From the NCBI RefSeq assembly GCF_004762045.1, contig NZ_SJOM01000007.1, forward strand, positions 4,379,609-4,443,608: 64,000 nt of DNA, written 5' to 3'. Position numbers and translations under genes: made by a program. The notes below the pieces were generated by a model. That model was not told where the DNA came from, ran no database searches, and was given only the letters and a program-made list of their open reading frames with translations. Position 1 is the stretch's first letter; each line of letters begins with the position of its first letter. This DNA comes from Mycobacterium sp. DL99 (GTDB taxonomy: Bacteria > Actinomycetota > Actinomycetes > Mycobacteriales > Mycobacteriaceae). Shown here piece by piece: positions 51,564 to 60,321 of this stretch.

Positions 51564-51604
51564 GTTAATGACAACTAACTCGTGATAGGTTAGTTTTCAT
51601 TAAC
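51564..51604. promoter_or_regulatory. Large dyad operator between accD1 and TetR gene
   Basis: Two 16-base arms (51564-51579 and 51589-51604) are inverted repeats with 15 of 16 positions matching, around a 9-base centre. The arms hold GTTAATGA and AACTAAC blocks. It covers the accD1 5' end and lies 28 bases before the TetR gene, so it is the probable binding site of that regulator, perhaps for two dimers. Confidence 0.8.
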
Positions 51605-51631
51605 TGAGTTGTCTACCCTCCCGGAGGCGCC

Positions 51632-52228
51632 ATGCCCGACAGCGCCGTCACTCGTCGCAGTAAGGCCAAATCCGATCGCCGTAGCCAGCTGATCGCTGCC
51701 GCCGAGCGGCTGGTGGCCGAACGCGGCTATCTCGCGGTGCGCCTGGAGGACATCGGCTCGGCGGTCGGAATCAGCGGACCTGCCATCTACCGGCATTTCC
51801 CCAACAAGGAAGCCCTGCTGGTCGAACTGCTCGTCGGGATCAGTACCCGCCTGCTTGCCGGGGCACAGGAAGTCACCGCGCGGACCGACGACCCCGCAGA
51901 GTCGCTGGACGCCCTGGTGGACTTCCACCTCGACTTCGTCTTCGGTGAATCCGACCTGATCCGCATCCAGGACCGCGACCTGGCCCACCTTCCCGATACG
52001 GCCAGACGACAGGTGCGCCGCGCCCAGCGTCAGTATGTGGAGATCTGGGTGACGGTCCTGACGCGGCTCGACCCGGACCTGACCGAGGACGATGCCCGGG
52101 TGATGGCCCATGCCGCGTTCGGCCTGCTGAACTCCACCCCGTACAGCGTGAGACCCGCTGCACCCAAGACACATTCACGCGCGGTACTGCGCCGGATGAC
52201 ACTGGCGGCGCTCACCGCAAGCGGCTAG
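51632..52228 (+). CDS. TetR family regulator of the leucine-catabolic operon
   Basis: The 198-residue protein has a TetR helix-turn-helix (about 30-62, Ile-Gly-Ser-Ala-Val-Gly-Ile-Ser-Gly-Pro-Ala-Ile-Tyr-Arg-His-Phe). It is the counterpart of Rv2506. Divergent position and the dyad suggest autoregulation and control of accD1-accA1-fadE19-maoC-citE, perhaps with an acyl-CoA ligand. Its 3' end overlaps the convergent peptidase gene by four bases. Confidence 0.88.
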   Translation: MPDSAVTRRSKAKSDRRSQLIAAAERLVAERGYLAVRLEDIGSAVGISGPAIYRHFPNKEALLVELLVGISTRLLAGAQEVTARTDDPAESLDALVDFHLDFVFGESDLIRIQDRDLAHLPDTARRQVRRAQRQYVEIWVTVLTRLDPDLTEDDARVMAHAAFGLLNSTPYSVRPAAPKTHSRAVLRRMTLAALTASG

Positions 52229-54123
52229 ACGCCGAACGCCTTGGCCAACCAACGGGTCGCGGCATCGACCAGCACGGCACGGTTCTCCCGCTTGGCGATC
52301 TCGTGCCCGTCGTCCTCGAAGATGAGGAGTTCGGCGGTACGCCCCAGCACGGTGAGCGCGTCATACATCTGACGCGACTCGTCAGGCGGCACGTTGGTGT
52401 CGTTGCCGCCGTGCACCAGCAACAGTGGCGCGATCACCTGATCTGCCTTCGGCAGCGGCGAAAGCCGTTCCAGCAGATCATGATCCGCAACCGGATGGCC
52501 GTATTCAGGATAGGACGCCGCCGCGATCCACGGCTCGGTGGTGCGATAGAAGGTGTTCAGGTCGCTCATCCCGCAGATGCTGATGCCCGCGGCGAACAAC
52601 TCTGGATGAAAAGCCAATGCCGCCTGGGTCAGATAGCCGCCGTACGACCATCCGGTACAGGCCAGCCGGTCGGCCGGCGCGATCCCCAGGTCGAGCAGAT
52701 ACCGGGCGCAATCGGCGACGTCGTCGATCGCGGCGAACCGCAACTCCTTGTCGTCGGCGTGCACGAATGCCCGGCCGAATCCGCCCGAGCCTCGCACATT
52801 CGGCGTCAGCACCGCGATGCCGGCATCGAGCAGCGCCGGGAAGATCTCGTTGTATTCGGGCCGCGCCTGCCCCTCCGGGCCGCCGTGCAGAAACATCGCC
52901 GCGCCCACCACCTCGCCGTGCGGCCGGTACAACCACCCGGTGAGCTCCAACCCGTCGCGCGCGGTGATCCGTTCCAGCGTCGGCGCCGAGGTCAACGGTC
53001 CGCTGCTCGGCTCCCGGTCGATCCGCTCCCATTCCAGTGAACGTGGATCGACGAGTTCGACCGTGCGCGGCAGCGACGGCCCCTGCACCGTCACCGCCAC
53101 CATCGAGCCGCCCGCGCTGATACTCAGCTCACCGGCAACCGGACCGGGCAGCGGAATCGGTGCCGACAGCGTCTCGTCGGCATACTCCAGGATCTGCAGC
53201 TCGCTGCGGCCGTCGATGTTCCACAACAACGCGACCGTGGACAGATCGTCACTGACCACGAACTCGTCGAGCTCATAGCCGGCCCGCTCCGCGACGACGT
53301 GATACGTCACCCCCTCGGCAGTGACGGTGACCTCCAGCAGACGCGCATGCGCGGCGCCGTTGTCACTGCGGATCAGTGCCCGCACGAATCCCTCGGTGCT
53401 GTTGGGCCCGTACGTGCCGGCCGGGTGGTACAGCGTGGTCTCGCCGTCGATACCACTGCGGAGCCGGCGCGGGGTGTGATCGTCGAGGATCACACCGAAA
53501 TCGGTGACCGAGCCGGGATCCGATGGCAGCAGCGCAATTTCGGTGAGCCCCCACAACATGATGAGCTCCTGGTATCCGCGCGGGCCGACCCGTACCAGCG
53601 ATGCGCCCGCCCACGCGTCCACGAGCCGACCGCCCGAGCGCCGGTCGAGCACGAGGGTGTCCCCGGTGGCCGGATCGATCAGGCACGAACTGCCGACGCC
53701 GTCCTCCCCGGTGAGGATCGCCGCGACCTGGGTGCCGTCCCAGCTGATGAGTTCCGCGGTGCCTTCGGCGTCGGCCGGCCAGTAGTCGATCCTGCGCGCG
53801 TCACGGTCGTCGGGATCGGTGGTCACCACCCAGATCTGGCTGCGGGTCCCGCCTTCGGGGGCCACCTGGCAGGCCAGCCAGTGGCCGTCGGCGGAATGGA
53901 TGACCTTCGTCACGGGCCCGACCACGGGCAGCTCGACGTCGCGTGAGGAGCTGGCCCGCCAGCCGCGCAGGAACCGCTGCACCGCGCGCGGGTAGCCGCC
54001 GTCGTCGACCAAGTGGGCAAAAGCCGTCGCATCCGGTGACAACGACGCGCCGTAGTTCACCCGCACATGCCGATCTGCGGCCACCTCGCGTCCTCCCGTC
54101 ACTTCTGCGGTCCACTCCAGCAT
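52225..54123 (-). CDS. Prolyl oligopeptidase family (S9) serine peptidase
   Basis: The 632-residue protein has an N-terminal beta-propeller-like region (to about 390) and a C-terminal alpha/beta hydrolase with Ser493 in Gly-Trp-Ser-Tyr-Gly-Gly-Tyr, Asp575 in Gly-Gly-Asn-Asp and His607 in Asp-Asp-Gly-His-Glu. No signal peptide is seen, so it is probably cytosolic. Substrate unknown. ATG 54123 chosen; the frame opens at 54195 but without support. Confidence 0.88.
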   Translation of the reverse strand: MLEWTAEVTGGREVAADRHVRVNYGASLSPDATAFAHLVDDGGYPRAVQRFLRGWRASSSRDVELPVVGPVTKVIHSADGHWLACQVAPEGGTRSQIWVVTTDPDDRDARRIDYWPADAEGTAELISWDGTQVAAILTGEDGVGSSCLIDPATGDTLVLDRRSGGRLVDAWAGASLVRVGPRGYQELIMLWGLTEIALLPSDPGSVTDFGVILDDHTPRRLRSGIDGETTLYHPAGTYGPNSTEGFVRALIRSDNGAAHARLLEVTVTAEGVTYHVVAERAGYELDEFVVSDDLSTVALLWNIDGRSELQILEYADETLSAPIPLPGPVAGELSISAGGSMVAVTVQGPSLPRTVELVDPRSLEWERIDREPSSGPLTSAPTLERITARDGLELTGWLYRPHGEVVGAAMFLHGGPEGQARPEYNEIFPALLDAGIAVLTPNVRGSGGFGRAFVHADDKELRFAAIDDVADCARYLLDLGIAPADRLACTGWSYGGYLTQAALAFHPELFAAGISICGMSDLNTFYRTTEPWIAAASYPEYGHPVADHDLLERLSPLPKADQVIAPLLLVHGGNDTNVPPDESRQMYDALTVLGRTAELLIFEDDGHEIAKRENRAVLVDAATRWLAKAFGV

Positions 54124-54204
54124 GTCCCCGCAACTCGCTCGCCGCGACCTCGGCCGCAGCGGACTGAGCATCCGCACAGGTACCCTCGCAGCCATGAGGT
54201 GGGC

Positions 54205-54990
54205 ATGACCGATTCACCACGCCGCGACGGATCCGAGCCGACCCAATCGTTCGGTAGCGGCTACCCCGTGGACTATCCCGATCCGGCGTACTCGAACCAG
54301 CCGCCGTATCAGGGCTCGTACCCGGCTGTACCCAATCCGGCGCCACCGGCTGGATCCTCGGCGCCGAATCCCACCCAACAGCTGCCGTCCTACCCTCCCT
54401 ACGGATACGACGCAGGCGCAACCGGCCAATACGGGGCCGGTTCCCCACCGCCGGGCACCCCTGCCCCGCCGGAGCCCGACAACCACGAACCCCGGCTGTG
54501 GCTGTGGATCCTGGCGGCGGTCGCGATCCTGGTGGTCCTGGGCCTCGTCATCGCGTTGGTGATCGCCAACGGGTCAAGCCAGGAGACCGTGGTCGCACCG
54601 CAGCCGATCACCCCGCAACCAAGCTTCAGCGTGTCGCCGACGGCGCCCACCACGACCTCGCGCGCTCCGCGCACGATCCCGGCGCCCACCACCGCGCCGC
54701 CCACGGCGACCACCCCTGGTGGGCCCACCGAGAGCGTCACCTACGAGGTCACCGGCGAGGGCCGGGCCATCAACATCACCTACCTGGACACCGGCAACAT
54801 GCTCCAGACCGAGTTCAACGTCCCGCTGCCGTGGAGCAAGCAGGTCGAGCTCGCCGCACCCGCGACCGAAACCGCCAGTGTGAGCGTCGTGAACTTCGGC
54901 CCTGACGTCGCCTGCACCGTGACCGTCAACGGTGTGCAAACCCAGCACCGCACCGGCTCGGGAATCACGATCTGCGTCGGCACTCCCTGA
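54205..54990 (+). CDS. Pro-rich membrane protein with MmpS-like domain
   Basis: The 261-residue protein has a Pro/Tyr/Gly-rich cytoplasmic region (1-95), one membrane helix (about 98-120), a Thr/Pro linker (130-170) and an MmpS-like outer domain (175-260, with Val-Thr-Tyr-Glu-Val-Thr-Gly and two Cys near the end). It corresponds in place and size to Rv2507. Unlike classic MmpS genes it has no MmpL neighbour. Confidence 0.82.
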   Translation: MTDSPRRDGSEPTQSFGSGYPVDYPDPAYSNQPPYQGSYPAVPNPAPPAGSSAPNPTQQLPSYPPYGYDAGATGQYGAGSPPPGTPAPPEPDNHEPRLWLWILAAVAILVVLGLVIALVIANGSSQETVVAPQPITPQPSFSVSPTAPTTTSRAPRTIPAPTTAPPTATTPGGPTESVTYEVTGEGRAINITYLDTGNMLQTEFNVPLPWSKQVELAAPATETASVSVVNFGPDVACTVTVNGVQTQHRTGSGITICVGTP

Positions 54991-55026
54991 ACCGTGAGCC
55001 GACGGAGTCGGTAAGTCTCCGTGGGC

Positions 55027-56334
55027 TCACGGCGTCGGTACGGCGGGACCGGGCTGCCGTGCGGGCACCCGCACGGCGAGCATGCCCGCCAGTCCCACGA
55101 CCAACACCAGGACCAGACCGCCCATCCCGGCGCGGTCGGCGCCGAAGAAGTCGATGAAGGTGAAGAACAGCCACGGGGCCAGGAACGAGGCCGCGCGTCC
55201 GACGGTCGTGTAGAGCCCGAACGCCACGCCTTCCTTGCCGTCCGCGGTGATCCGCAGCATCAAGGTGCGCGCCGAGGACAGCGTCGGCCCGATGAACAGG
55301 CACAGCAGCAGGCCACACACCCAGAAGGCCACCGGTCCTGACAGCATGAGCAGGGACAGCGCCACCACGATGAGGCAGACCAGAGATCCGACGATGACGG
55401 GCTTGGAGCCCACCCGATCATCGAGCAGGCCACCGCTGACAGCCCCGACCGCCGCGATCACGCAGGCACTGATCCCGAACAACAACACGTCCGCCTGCGA
55501 GATGCCGTAGACGTTGACACCCAGCACCGCTCCGAACGCGAAGACCCCGGCCAACCCGTCGCGGAACACCGCGCTCGCCACCAGGTAGTAGACGACATTG
55601 CGGTCGCGCTGCCATTCACTGCGGATCTCGGCCCACAACTTGCGGTAGGCACCGAAGAAGCCGATGCGTTCGACCGGGACTGCGTCGGTCACCCGCGGCA
55701 CAACGATGAAGATCGGCAGCGCGAACAACACGAACCAGACCGCGGTGAGCAGCATCACCGCCCGCACGTTCTGCCCGTCTGCGGCCGGAATGCCCAGCAG
55801 GCCACGGGTGTCCCCGTCACCGGCGATGAACCCGACGTAGGCCAGCAGCAACAGCACGACGCTGCCGGCATAGCCCAACGCCAGGCCCAGCCCGGAGGTC
55901 CGGCCGGACGTCTCGGGAGTGGACAGCTGTCGCAGCATGGCGTTGTAGGGCACGGTGGCCAGCTCGTTGCAGGCTGCGGTGCAGGCCAGCAGGATGAGGC
56001 CGGGCATCAGGTAGCGGTGGTCGTCACGGATCAGGCTCATCGCCGCCGTGAACATCACGGCCGCACCGGTCATCACGGCCAGCACCCCGCGCCGCCGCTG
56101 CGGCGCGTCGACCCAGATACCCGTCACGGGGGCCAGCAGGGCCACCATGAGACCGGCGACCGTCATGGCCCGGCCCAGCCAGCTGGCCGGCGTGGTGTCC
56201 CCGGGGAGATCCGCCCCGACGCTGCCGGTCAGGTACACCGAGAACACGAAGGTGACGACGATGGCGTTGAGGCCCGTCGCGCCGCAGTCCCACAATGCCC
56301 ACGCGAGCACCCTCGCTCGCCCTGGGTTCGTCAT
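55027..56334 (-). CDS. MFS transporter (UMF1/ATG22-like)
   Basis: The 435-residue protein has about 12 membrane helices and begins Ala-Trp-Ala-Leu-Trp-Asp-Cys-Gly, typical of the UMF1 group. It corresponds to Rv2508c. Substrate unknown. ATG 56334 gives the first helix at the N-terminus; the gene diverges from cmrA by 43 bases. Confidence 0.88.
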   Translation of the reverse strand: MTNPGRARVLAWALWDCGATGLNAIVVTFVFSVYLTGSVGADLPGDTTPASWLGRAMTVAGLMVALLAPVTGIWVDAPQRRRGVLAVMTGAAVMFTAAMSLIRDDHRYLMPGLILLACTAACNELATVPYNAMLRQLSTPETSGRTSGLGLALGYAGSVVLLLLAYVGFIAGDGDTRGLLGIPAADGQNVRAVMLLTAVWFVLFALPIFIVVPRVTDAVPVERIGFFGAYRKLWAEIRSEWQRDRNVVYYLVASAVFRDGLAGVFAFGAVLGVNVYGISQADVLLFGISACVIAAVGAVSGGLLDDRVGSKPVIVGSLVCLIVVALSLLMLSGPVAFWVCGLLLCLFIGPTLSSARTLMLRITADGKEGVAFGLYTTVGRAASFLAPWLFFTFIDFFGADRAGMGGLVLVLVVGLAGMLAVRVPARQPGPAVPTP

Positions 56335-56377
56335 GCCCGCCACCTTATGGCCTCCCGCTCCTCTTAGGATTGGCCGC

Positions 56378-57184
56378 ATGCCAGTACCCGCACCCAGTCC
56401 GGATGCCCGTGCCGTGGTCACCGGCGCCTCGCAGAACATCGGCGAAGCGTTGGCCACCGAACTCGCCGCCCGCGGCCACAACCTCATCATCACCGCGCGA
56501 CGGGAGGACGTGCTGACGTCACTGGCGCAACGTCTCACCGAGCGCTACGGCGTGATCGTCGAGGTGCGTGCCGTCGACCTCGTCGACCCCACGGCCCGAG
56601 GCGTCCTGTGCGACGAACTGGCCCAGCGCGAAATCTCGATCCTGTGCGCCAATGCGGGCACCGCGACCTTCGGCCCGGTCGTCGACCTCGATCCGGCCGG
56701 CGAGAAGGCGCAGGTGCAGCTGAACGTGCTCGGCGTGCACGATCTGGTCTTGGCGGTGTTGCCCGGAATGGTCAAGCGCGGCTCCGGCGGCATCCTGACC
56801 TCCGGATCGGCGGCAGGCAACTCACCGATCCCCAACAACGCCACCTACGCGGCGTCCAAGGCGTTCGCCAACACGTTCAGCGAGTCGCTGCGCGGCGAGC
56901 TCAAGGGCGCGGGCGTGCACGTCACCGTGCTGGCGCCGGGCCCGGTCCGCACCGAGCTGCCCGACGCGTCCGAGCAGTCCCTGGTCGAACGACTGATCCC
57001 CGACTTCCTATGGATCTCAACCGAATACACCGCCAAGCTCTCATTGGACGGCCTCGACAAGAACAAGATGCGCGTGGTTCCCGGCGTCACGTCCAAGGCC
57101 ATGTCGATGGCCAGCGGCTACGCGCCGCGCGGCATCGTCACGCCGATCGTCGGCGCTGTCTACAAGAAGCTCGGCGGCGGCTAG
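56378..57184 (+). CDS. cmrA: Short-chain dehydrogenase, mycolate reductase
   Basis: The 268-residue protein, equal in length to Rv2509, has the SDR NAD(P) loop Thr-Gly-Ala-Ser-Gln-Asn-Ile-Gly (an Asn-Ile in place of Ser-Gly-Ile), Ala-Asn-Ala-Gly, and catalytic Ser with Tyr-Ala-Ala-Ser-Lys. CmrA reduces the beta-keto group in the last step of mycolic acid synthesis. Context (Rv2507-Rv2511 order) supports the name. Confidence 0.9.
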   Translation: MPVPAPSPDARAVVTGASQNIGEALATELAARGHNLIITARREDVLTSLAQRLTERYGVIVEVRAVDLVDPTARGVLCDELAQREISILCANAGTATFGPVVDLDPAGEKAQVQLNVLGVHDLVLAVLPGMVKRGSGGILTSGSAAGNSPIPNNATYAASKAFANTFSESLRGELKGAGVHVTVLAPGPVRTELPDASEQSLVERLIPDFLWISTEYTAKLSLDGLDKNKMRVVPGVTSKAMSMASGYAPRGIVTPIVGAVYKKLGGG

Positions 57185-57194
57185 TTTTCTTGCG

Positions 57195-57224
57195 CTTCTC
57201 GGCTTCTCAACTTCTCGCCTTCTC
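57195..57224 (+). repeat. Short tandem repeat of CTTCTC at 8-base steps
   Basis: Four copies of CTTCTC start at 57195, 57203, 57211 and 57219 with two variable bases between them. The polypyrimidine tract follows the cmrA stop. It may help end transcription but has no stem. Confidence 0.6.
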
Positions 57225-57336
57225 GGCGCCGTTTTCTACGCCAGGGCTGTTGATCCTCACTTGAACTCAAGTCACGGACGACGACCCTGACGTGGAAAAC
57301 GGCGCTGCGCTCAGCGGCGGCAGCCTGATTCGCCGC

Positions 57337-58908
57337 TCAGCGGCGGCGGCCGGTCCCGAAGATGCTGCGGGTGATCTCGCGGCCGATGACGGTGCCCGCC
57401 GAGCGCATGGCGCTCTTGAACGCCGAACTCTTGATCACCTGCTCGAGCATCCCCGGCTCTTGGGGCTGTGCGGGGGCGGGCATCGCCTCGATCTCACCTG
57501 AGGCCTCGACCCCGGCGAAGCCGCCCGGATCCTCGGCCGACGGCGGCGGGGCCAGTTTGGCGGCCAGCCGCTCGTACGCCGAATCACGGTCCACGGTCTG
57601 GCCATAGGTGGCCTGCAGCGGGCTGGCCTTGGCGGCCGCTGTGATCGCGTCTGTGCCAATCGTGTCCATCAACGACCGCGGCGCCCGCATCCGAGTCCAG
57701 GCCACCGGCGTCGGCGCACCCTTCTCCGAGAGCACGGTGACGACCGCCTCGCCGATACCCAACGACGTCAGTGCGTTCTCCAGGTCGTAGACATCGGTCT
57801 TGGGGTAGGTGCGCACCGTCTTCGACAGGGCCTTCTGGTCATCAGGTGTGAAGGCGCGCAACGCATGCTGCACCCGGGCGCCCAGCTGGGACAGCACGTT
57901 GTTGGGGATGTCGGTGGGCAGCTGGGTGCAGAAAAACACGCCGACGCCCTTGGAGCGGATCAGCTTGACCGTCTGCTCCACCTGATCGAGGAAAGCCTTG
58001 GAGGCGTCGTTGAACAGCAGATGCGCCTCGTCGAAGAAGAACACCAACTTGGGTTTGTCGACATCGCCGATCTCGGGCAACGTGGTGAACAGGTCGGCCA
58101 GCACCCACATCAGGAAGGTGGAGAACATCACCGGCCGCGCCGCCTGGGCGCCCAATTCCAGCAGCGTGATGATGCCGCGGCCCTGGGCATCGGTCCTCAG
58201 CAGATCCTTGGGTTCCAGCTCCGGCTCCCCGAAGAAGGTGTCGGCACCCTCGGCCTCGAGGTTGACCAGCGCGCGCAGGATGACCCCCGCGGTGGTCGGC
58301 GACACCGCGCCGAGCGCTTTGAGCTCGGGTTTACCCTCGTCGCTGGTGAGGTACTGGATTACCGAACGCAGATCCTTGATATCCAGCAGCGGCAGACCCT
58401 TCTGGTCGGCCCAGTGGAAGATCAACCCCAGGGTGGACTCCTGAGTAGCGTTGAGCCCCAATACCTTTGACAGCAAGATCGGGCCGAAGCTGGTGATGGT
58501 GGCCCGGACCGGAACCCCGATGCCCTCGGTGCCCAGCGACAGGAACTCCACCGGGAACGCCGTCGGCGTCCAGCTGTCACCGGTGTCCTTGGCGCGCTGA
58601 TCGGTCTTGTCGTTGGCGGTTCCGGGGCGGGCCAGGCCGGACAAGTCGCCCTTGACGTCGGCCATCAGCACCGGAACGCCGGCCCCCGAGAGCTGCTCGG
58701 CGATCACCTGCAACGTCTTGGTCTTACCGGTACCGGTGGCACCCGCGATCAACCCGTGCCGGTTGACCGTGGCCAACGGGATGCGGACCTGCGCGGCCGG
58801 GTCGACGGCGCCGTCGACGACTACCGTTCCCAATTCCAATGCCTGGCCTTCGACTGCGTAACCCGCAGCGATCTGCTGCGCGGGGGTAGCTGTCGATTCG
58901 GTGGTCAT
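57337..58908 (-). CDS. HerA-like ATPase (DUF853 family)
   Basis: The 523-residue protein has Walker A Gly-Ala-Thr-Gly-Thr-Gly-Lys-Thr (56-63), a Phe-Phe-Asp-Glu-Ala-His Walker B near 290, and an arginine-containing C-terminal lid. It corresponds to Rv2510c. The family is related to HerA/FtsK hexameric ATPases; partner and role are unknown. It diverges from orn. Confidence 0.88.
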   Translation of the reverse strand: MTTESTATPAQQIAAGYAVEGQALELGTVVVDGAVDPAAQVRIPLATVNRHGLIAGATGTGKTKTLQVIAEQLSGAGVPVLMADVKGDLSGLARPGTANDKTDQRAKDTGDSWTPTAFPVEFLSLGTEGIGVPVRATITSFGPILLSKVLGLNATQESTLGLIFHWADQKGLPLLDIKDLRSVIQYLTSDEGKPELKALGAVSPTTAGVILRALVNLEAEGADTFFGEPELEPKDLLRTDAQGRGIITLLELGAQAARPVMFSTFLMWVLADLFTTLPEIGDVDKPKLVFFFDEAHLLFNDASKAFLDQVEQTVKLIRSKGVGVFFCTQLPTDIPNNVLSQLGARVQHALRAFTPDDQKALSKTVRTYPKTDVYDLENALTSLGIGEAVVTVLSEKGAPTPVAWTRMRAPRSLMDTIGTDAITAAAKASPLQATYGQTVDRDSAYERLAAKLAPPPSAEDPGGFAGVEASGEIEAMPAPAQPQEPGMLEQVIKSSAFKSAMRSAGTVIGREITRSIFGTGRRR

Positions 58909-59025
58909 GCCGCGGTCCTCCCAGTTTGCGCGAACGAGCCAATCGGGGTCTGACACTACTTGCCGGGCGGCGCGCGTGGTGGGTGTGGCAACCCCTCGCC
59001 CGGTATGGGAATACTGTGGATCTTC

Positions 59026-59673
59026 GTGCGAGACGAACTGGTATGGATCGATTGTGAGATGACCGGCCTGGACCTCAAGTCCGATCGGCTGATCGAGATC
59101 GCGGTTCTGGTCACCGATGCAGACCTGAATATCCTCGGTGACGGCCTGGACGTGGTCATTCACACCGACGACGAGGCGCTGTCTTCCATGGTCGACGTGG
59201 TCAAACAGATGCACACTCGGTCCGGGCTGATCGAAGAAGTCCGGCGGTCGACCGTCGATGTGGCCACCGCCGAAGAGATGGTGCTCGATTACATCCGCGG
59301 CCACGTCAAGACGGCCAAGGCCGCTCCCCTGGCCGGCAACTCCATCGCCACCGACCGCGGCTTCATCGCCCGCGACATGGCCAAACTCGACGATTACCTG
59401 CACTACCGCATGATCGACGTCAGCTCGATCAAGGAACTGTGCCGCCGCTGGTACCCCCGGATCTACTTCGGCCAGCCCGAAAAAGGCCTCGCCCACCGCG
59501 CCCTGGCCGATATCCACGAGTCGATCCGCGAACTCAAGTACTACCGCTCGACCGCGTTCGTCGCCCAGCCCGGGCCGTCTACCAGCGATATTGCTGCGAT
59601 CGCGGCCGAGCTCGGCCCGCCGAAGGACGACGCGCCAGAAACCGATTCGGCGCTACAGCACCCGAGCAGTTAG
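59026..59673 (+). CDS. orn: Oligoribonuclease
   Basis: The 215-residue DEDDh exonuclease starts Arg-Asp-Glu-Leu-Val-Trp-Ile-Asp9-Cys-Glu11-Met-Thr-Gly-Leu-Asp and keeps Asn-Ser-Ile-Ala-Thr-Asp and His-Arg-Ala-Leu-x-Asp-Ile. It degrades short RNA to mononucleotides, including pApA and pGpG. The GTG at 59026 fits the family start; the frame is open further upstream. tRNA-His follows by 39 bases. Confidence 0.95.
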   Translation: MRDELVWIDCEMTGLDLKSDRLIEIAVLVTDADLNILGDGLDVVIHTDDEALSSMVDVVKQMHTRSGLIEEVRRSTVDVATAEEMVLDYIRGHVKTAKAAPLAGNSIATDRGFIARDMAKLDDYLHYRMIDVSSIKELCRRWYPRIYFGQPEKGLAHRALADIHESIRELKYYRSTAFVAQPGPSTSDIAAIAAELGPPKDDAPETDSALQHPSS

Positions 59674-59712
59674 TATCTACGAGCCGCATATGCCGAAAGG
59701 CTGACCGGCGAT

Positions 59713-59786
59713 GGTGGCTGTAGTTCAGTTGGTAGAGCACCAGGTTGTGATCCTGGCTGTCGCGGGTTCGAGTCCCGTCAGCCACC
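59713..59786 (+). tRNA. hisT: tRNA-His (GTG anticodon)
   Basis: The acceptor stem GTGGCTG pairs with CAGCCAC; the anticodon loop is TTGTGAT on a CCAGG/CCTGG stem; the T arm holds GGTTCGAGTCC. The extra G at -1 (59713) facing discriminator C (59786) is specific to tRNA-His. CCA is not encoded. It follows orn as in M. tuberculosis. Confidence 0.97.
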
Positions 59787-59799
59787 CCGATATCGGGAA

Positions 59800-59832
59800 C
59801 GCCGTCTGCGCAAGCAGGCGGCGTTTCTGTTT
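59800..59832 (+). terminator. Intrinsic terminator after tRNA-His
   Basis: A 10-base stem (59800-59809 with 59814-59823, one G-T pair) with a 4-base loop is followed by TTTCTGTTT. It is the clearest rho-independent terminator of the window. Confidence 0.85.
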
Positions 59833-59860
59833 CATTGCCGGCGTTCATTGCCCGCGCCAC

Positions 59861-60250
59861 TCAGCTCGGACGTGGAACCCACTCCCACGGATGCAGAAAC
59901 AGCCAGGCACCAAATCCCAGCGTCGTCACGACGAACACCAGCACCGGTAGCCGGCTGACCAGCTTGCGCCGCAATGCGGCCACGACCGCCACGATCATCA
60001 ATGTCGCCTGCAACCAGACCGTCGCGGTCAACGGCCAGCCGTCATCGAAGATCCAGGCCGCCGGGCAGTAGAGCAGCAGGGCGAAGAACGCCACGTACAG
60101 CGCCACGACGGCTGCGACGACAGTCAAACCACCGATCAGCAGAATGTTGGCCGCGAGTTGCAGACGCGGGGCATCGGACCTTGTGAGGCGCAACAGCCAG
60201 CCCACAAGTGCGCATGACATCGCCGTCAGAAAAAGCCAGTCCCATTGCAC
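59861..60250 (-). CDS. Small membrane protein of unknown function
   Basis: The 129-residue protein has four hydrophobic helices (about 3-20, 30-62, 72-92, 100-118). GTG start. No family recognised. It is convergent to tRNA-His. Confidence 0.65.
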   Translation of the reverse strand: MQWDWLFLTAMSCALVGWLLRLTRSDAPRLQLAANILLIGGLTVVAAVVALYVAFFALLLYCPAAWIFDDGWPLTATVWLQATLMIVAVVAALRRKLVSRLPVLVFVVTTLGFGAWLFLHPWEWVPRPS

Positions 60251-60321
60251 GCACCGAGTGTTGCAGCTATCAGCGAGACCAGACGATGAGCATGACTCGT
60301 CTCACCGCCTACGGCGCGCAC

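Noticed and set aside
58909..59517. N-terminal extension of the HerA-like ATPase into the orn region
   Set aside because: It is the antisense of orn, and the ATG at 58908 gives the length of the family.
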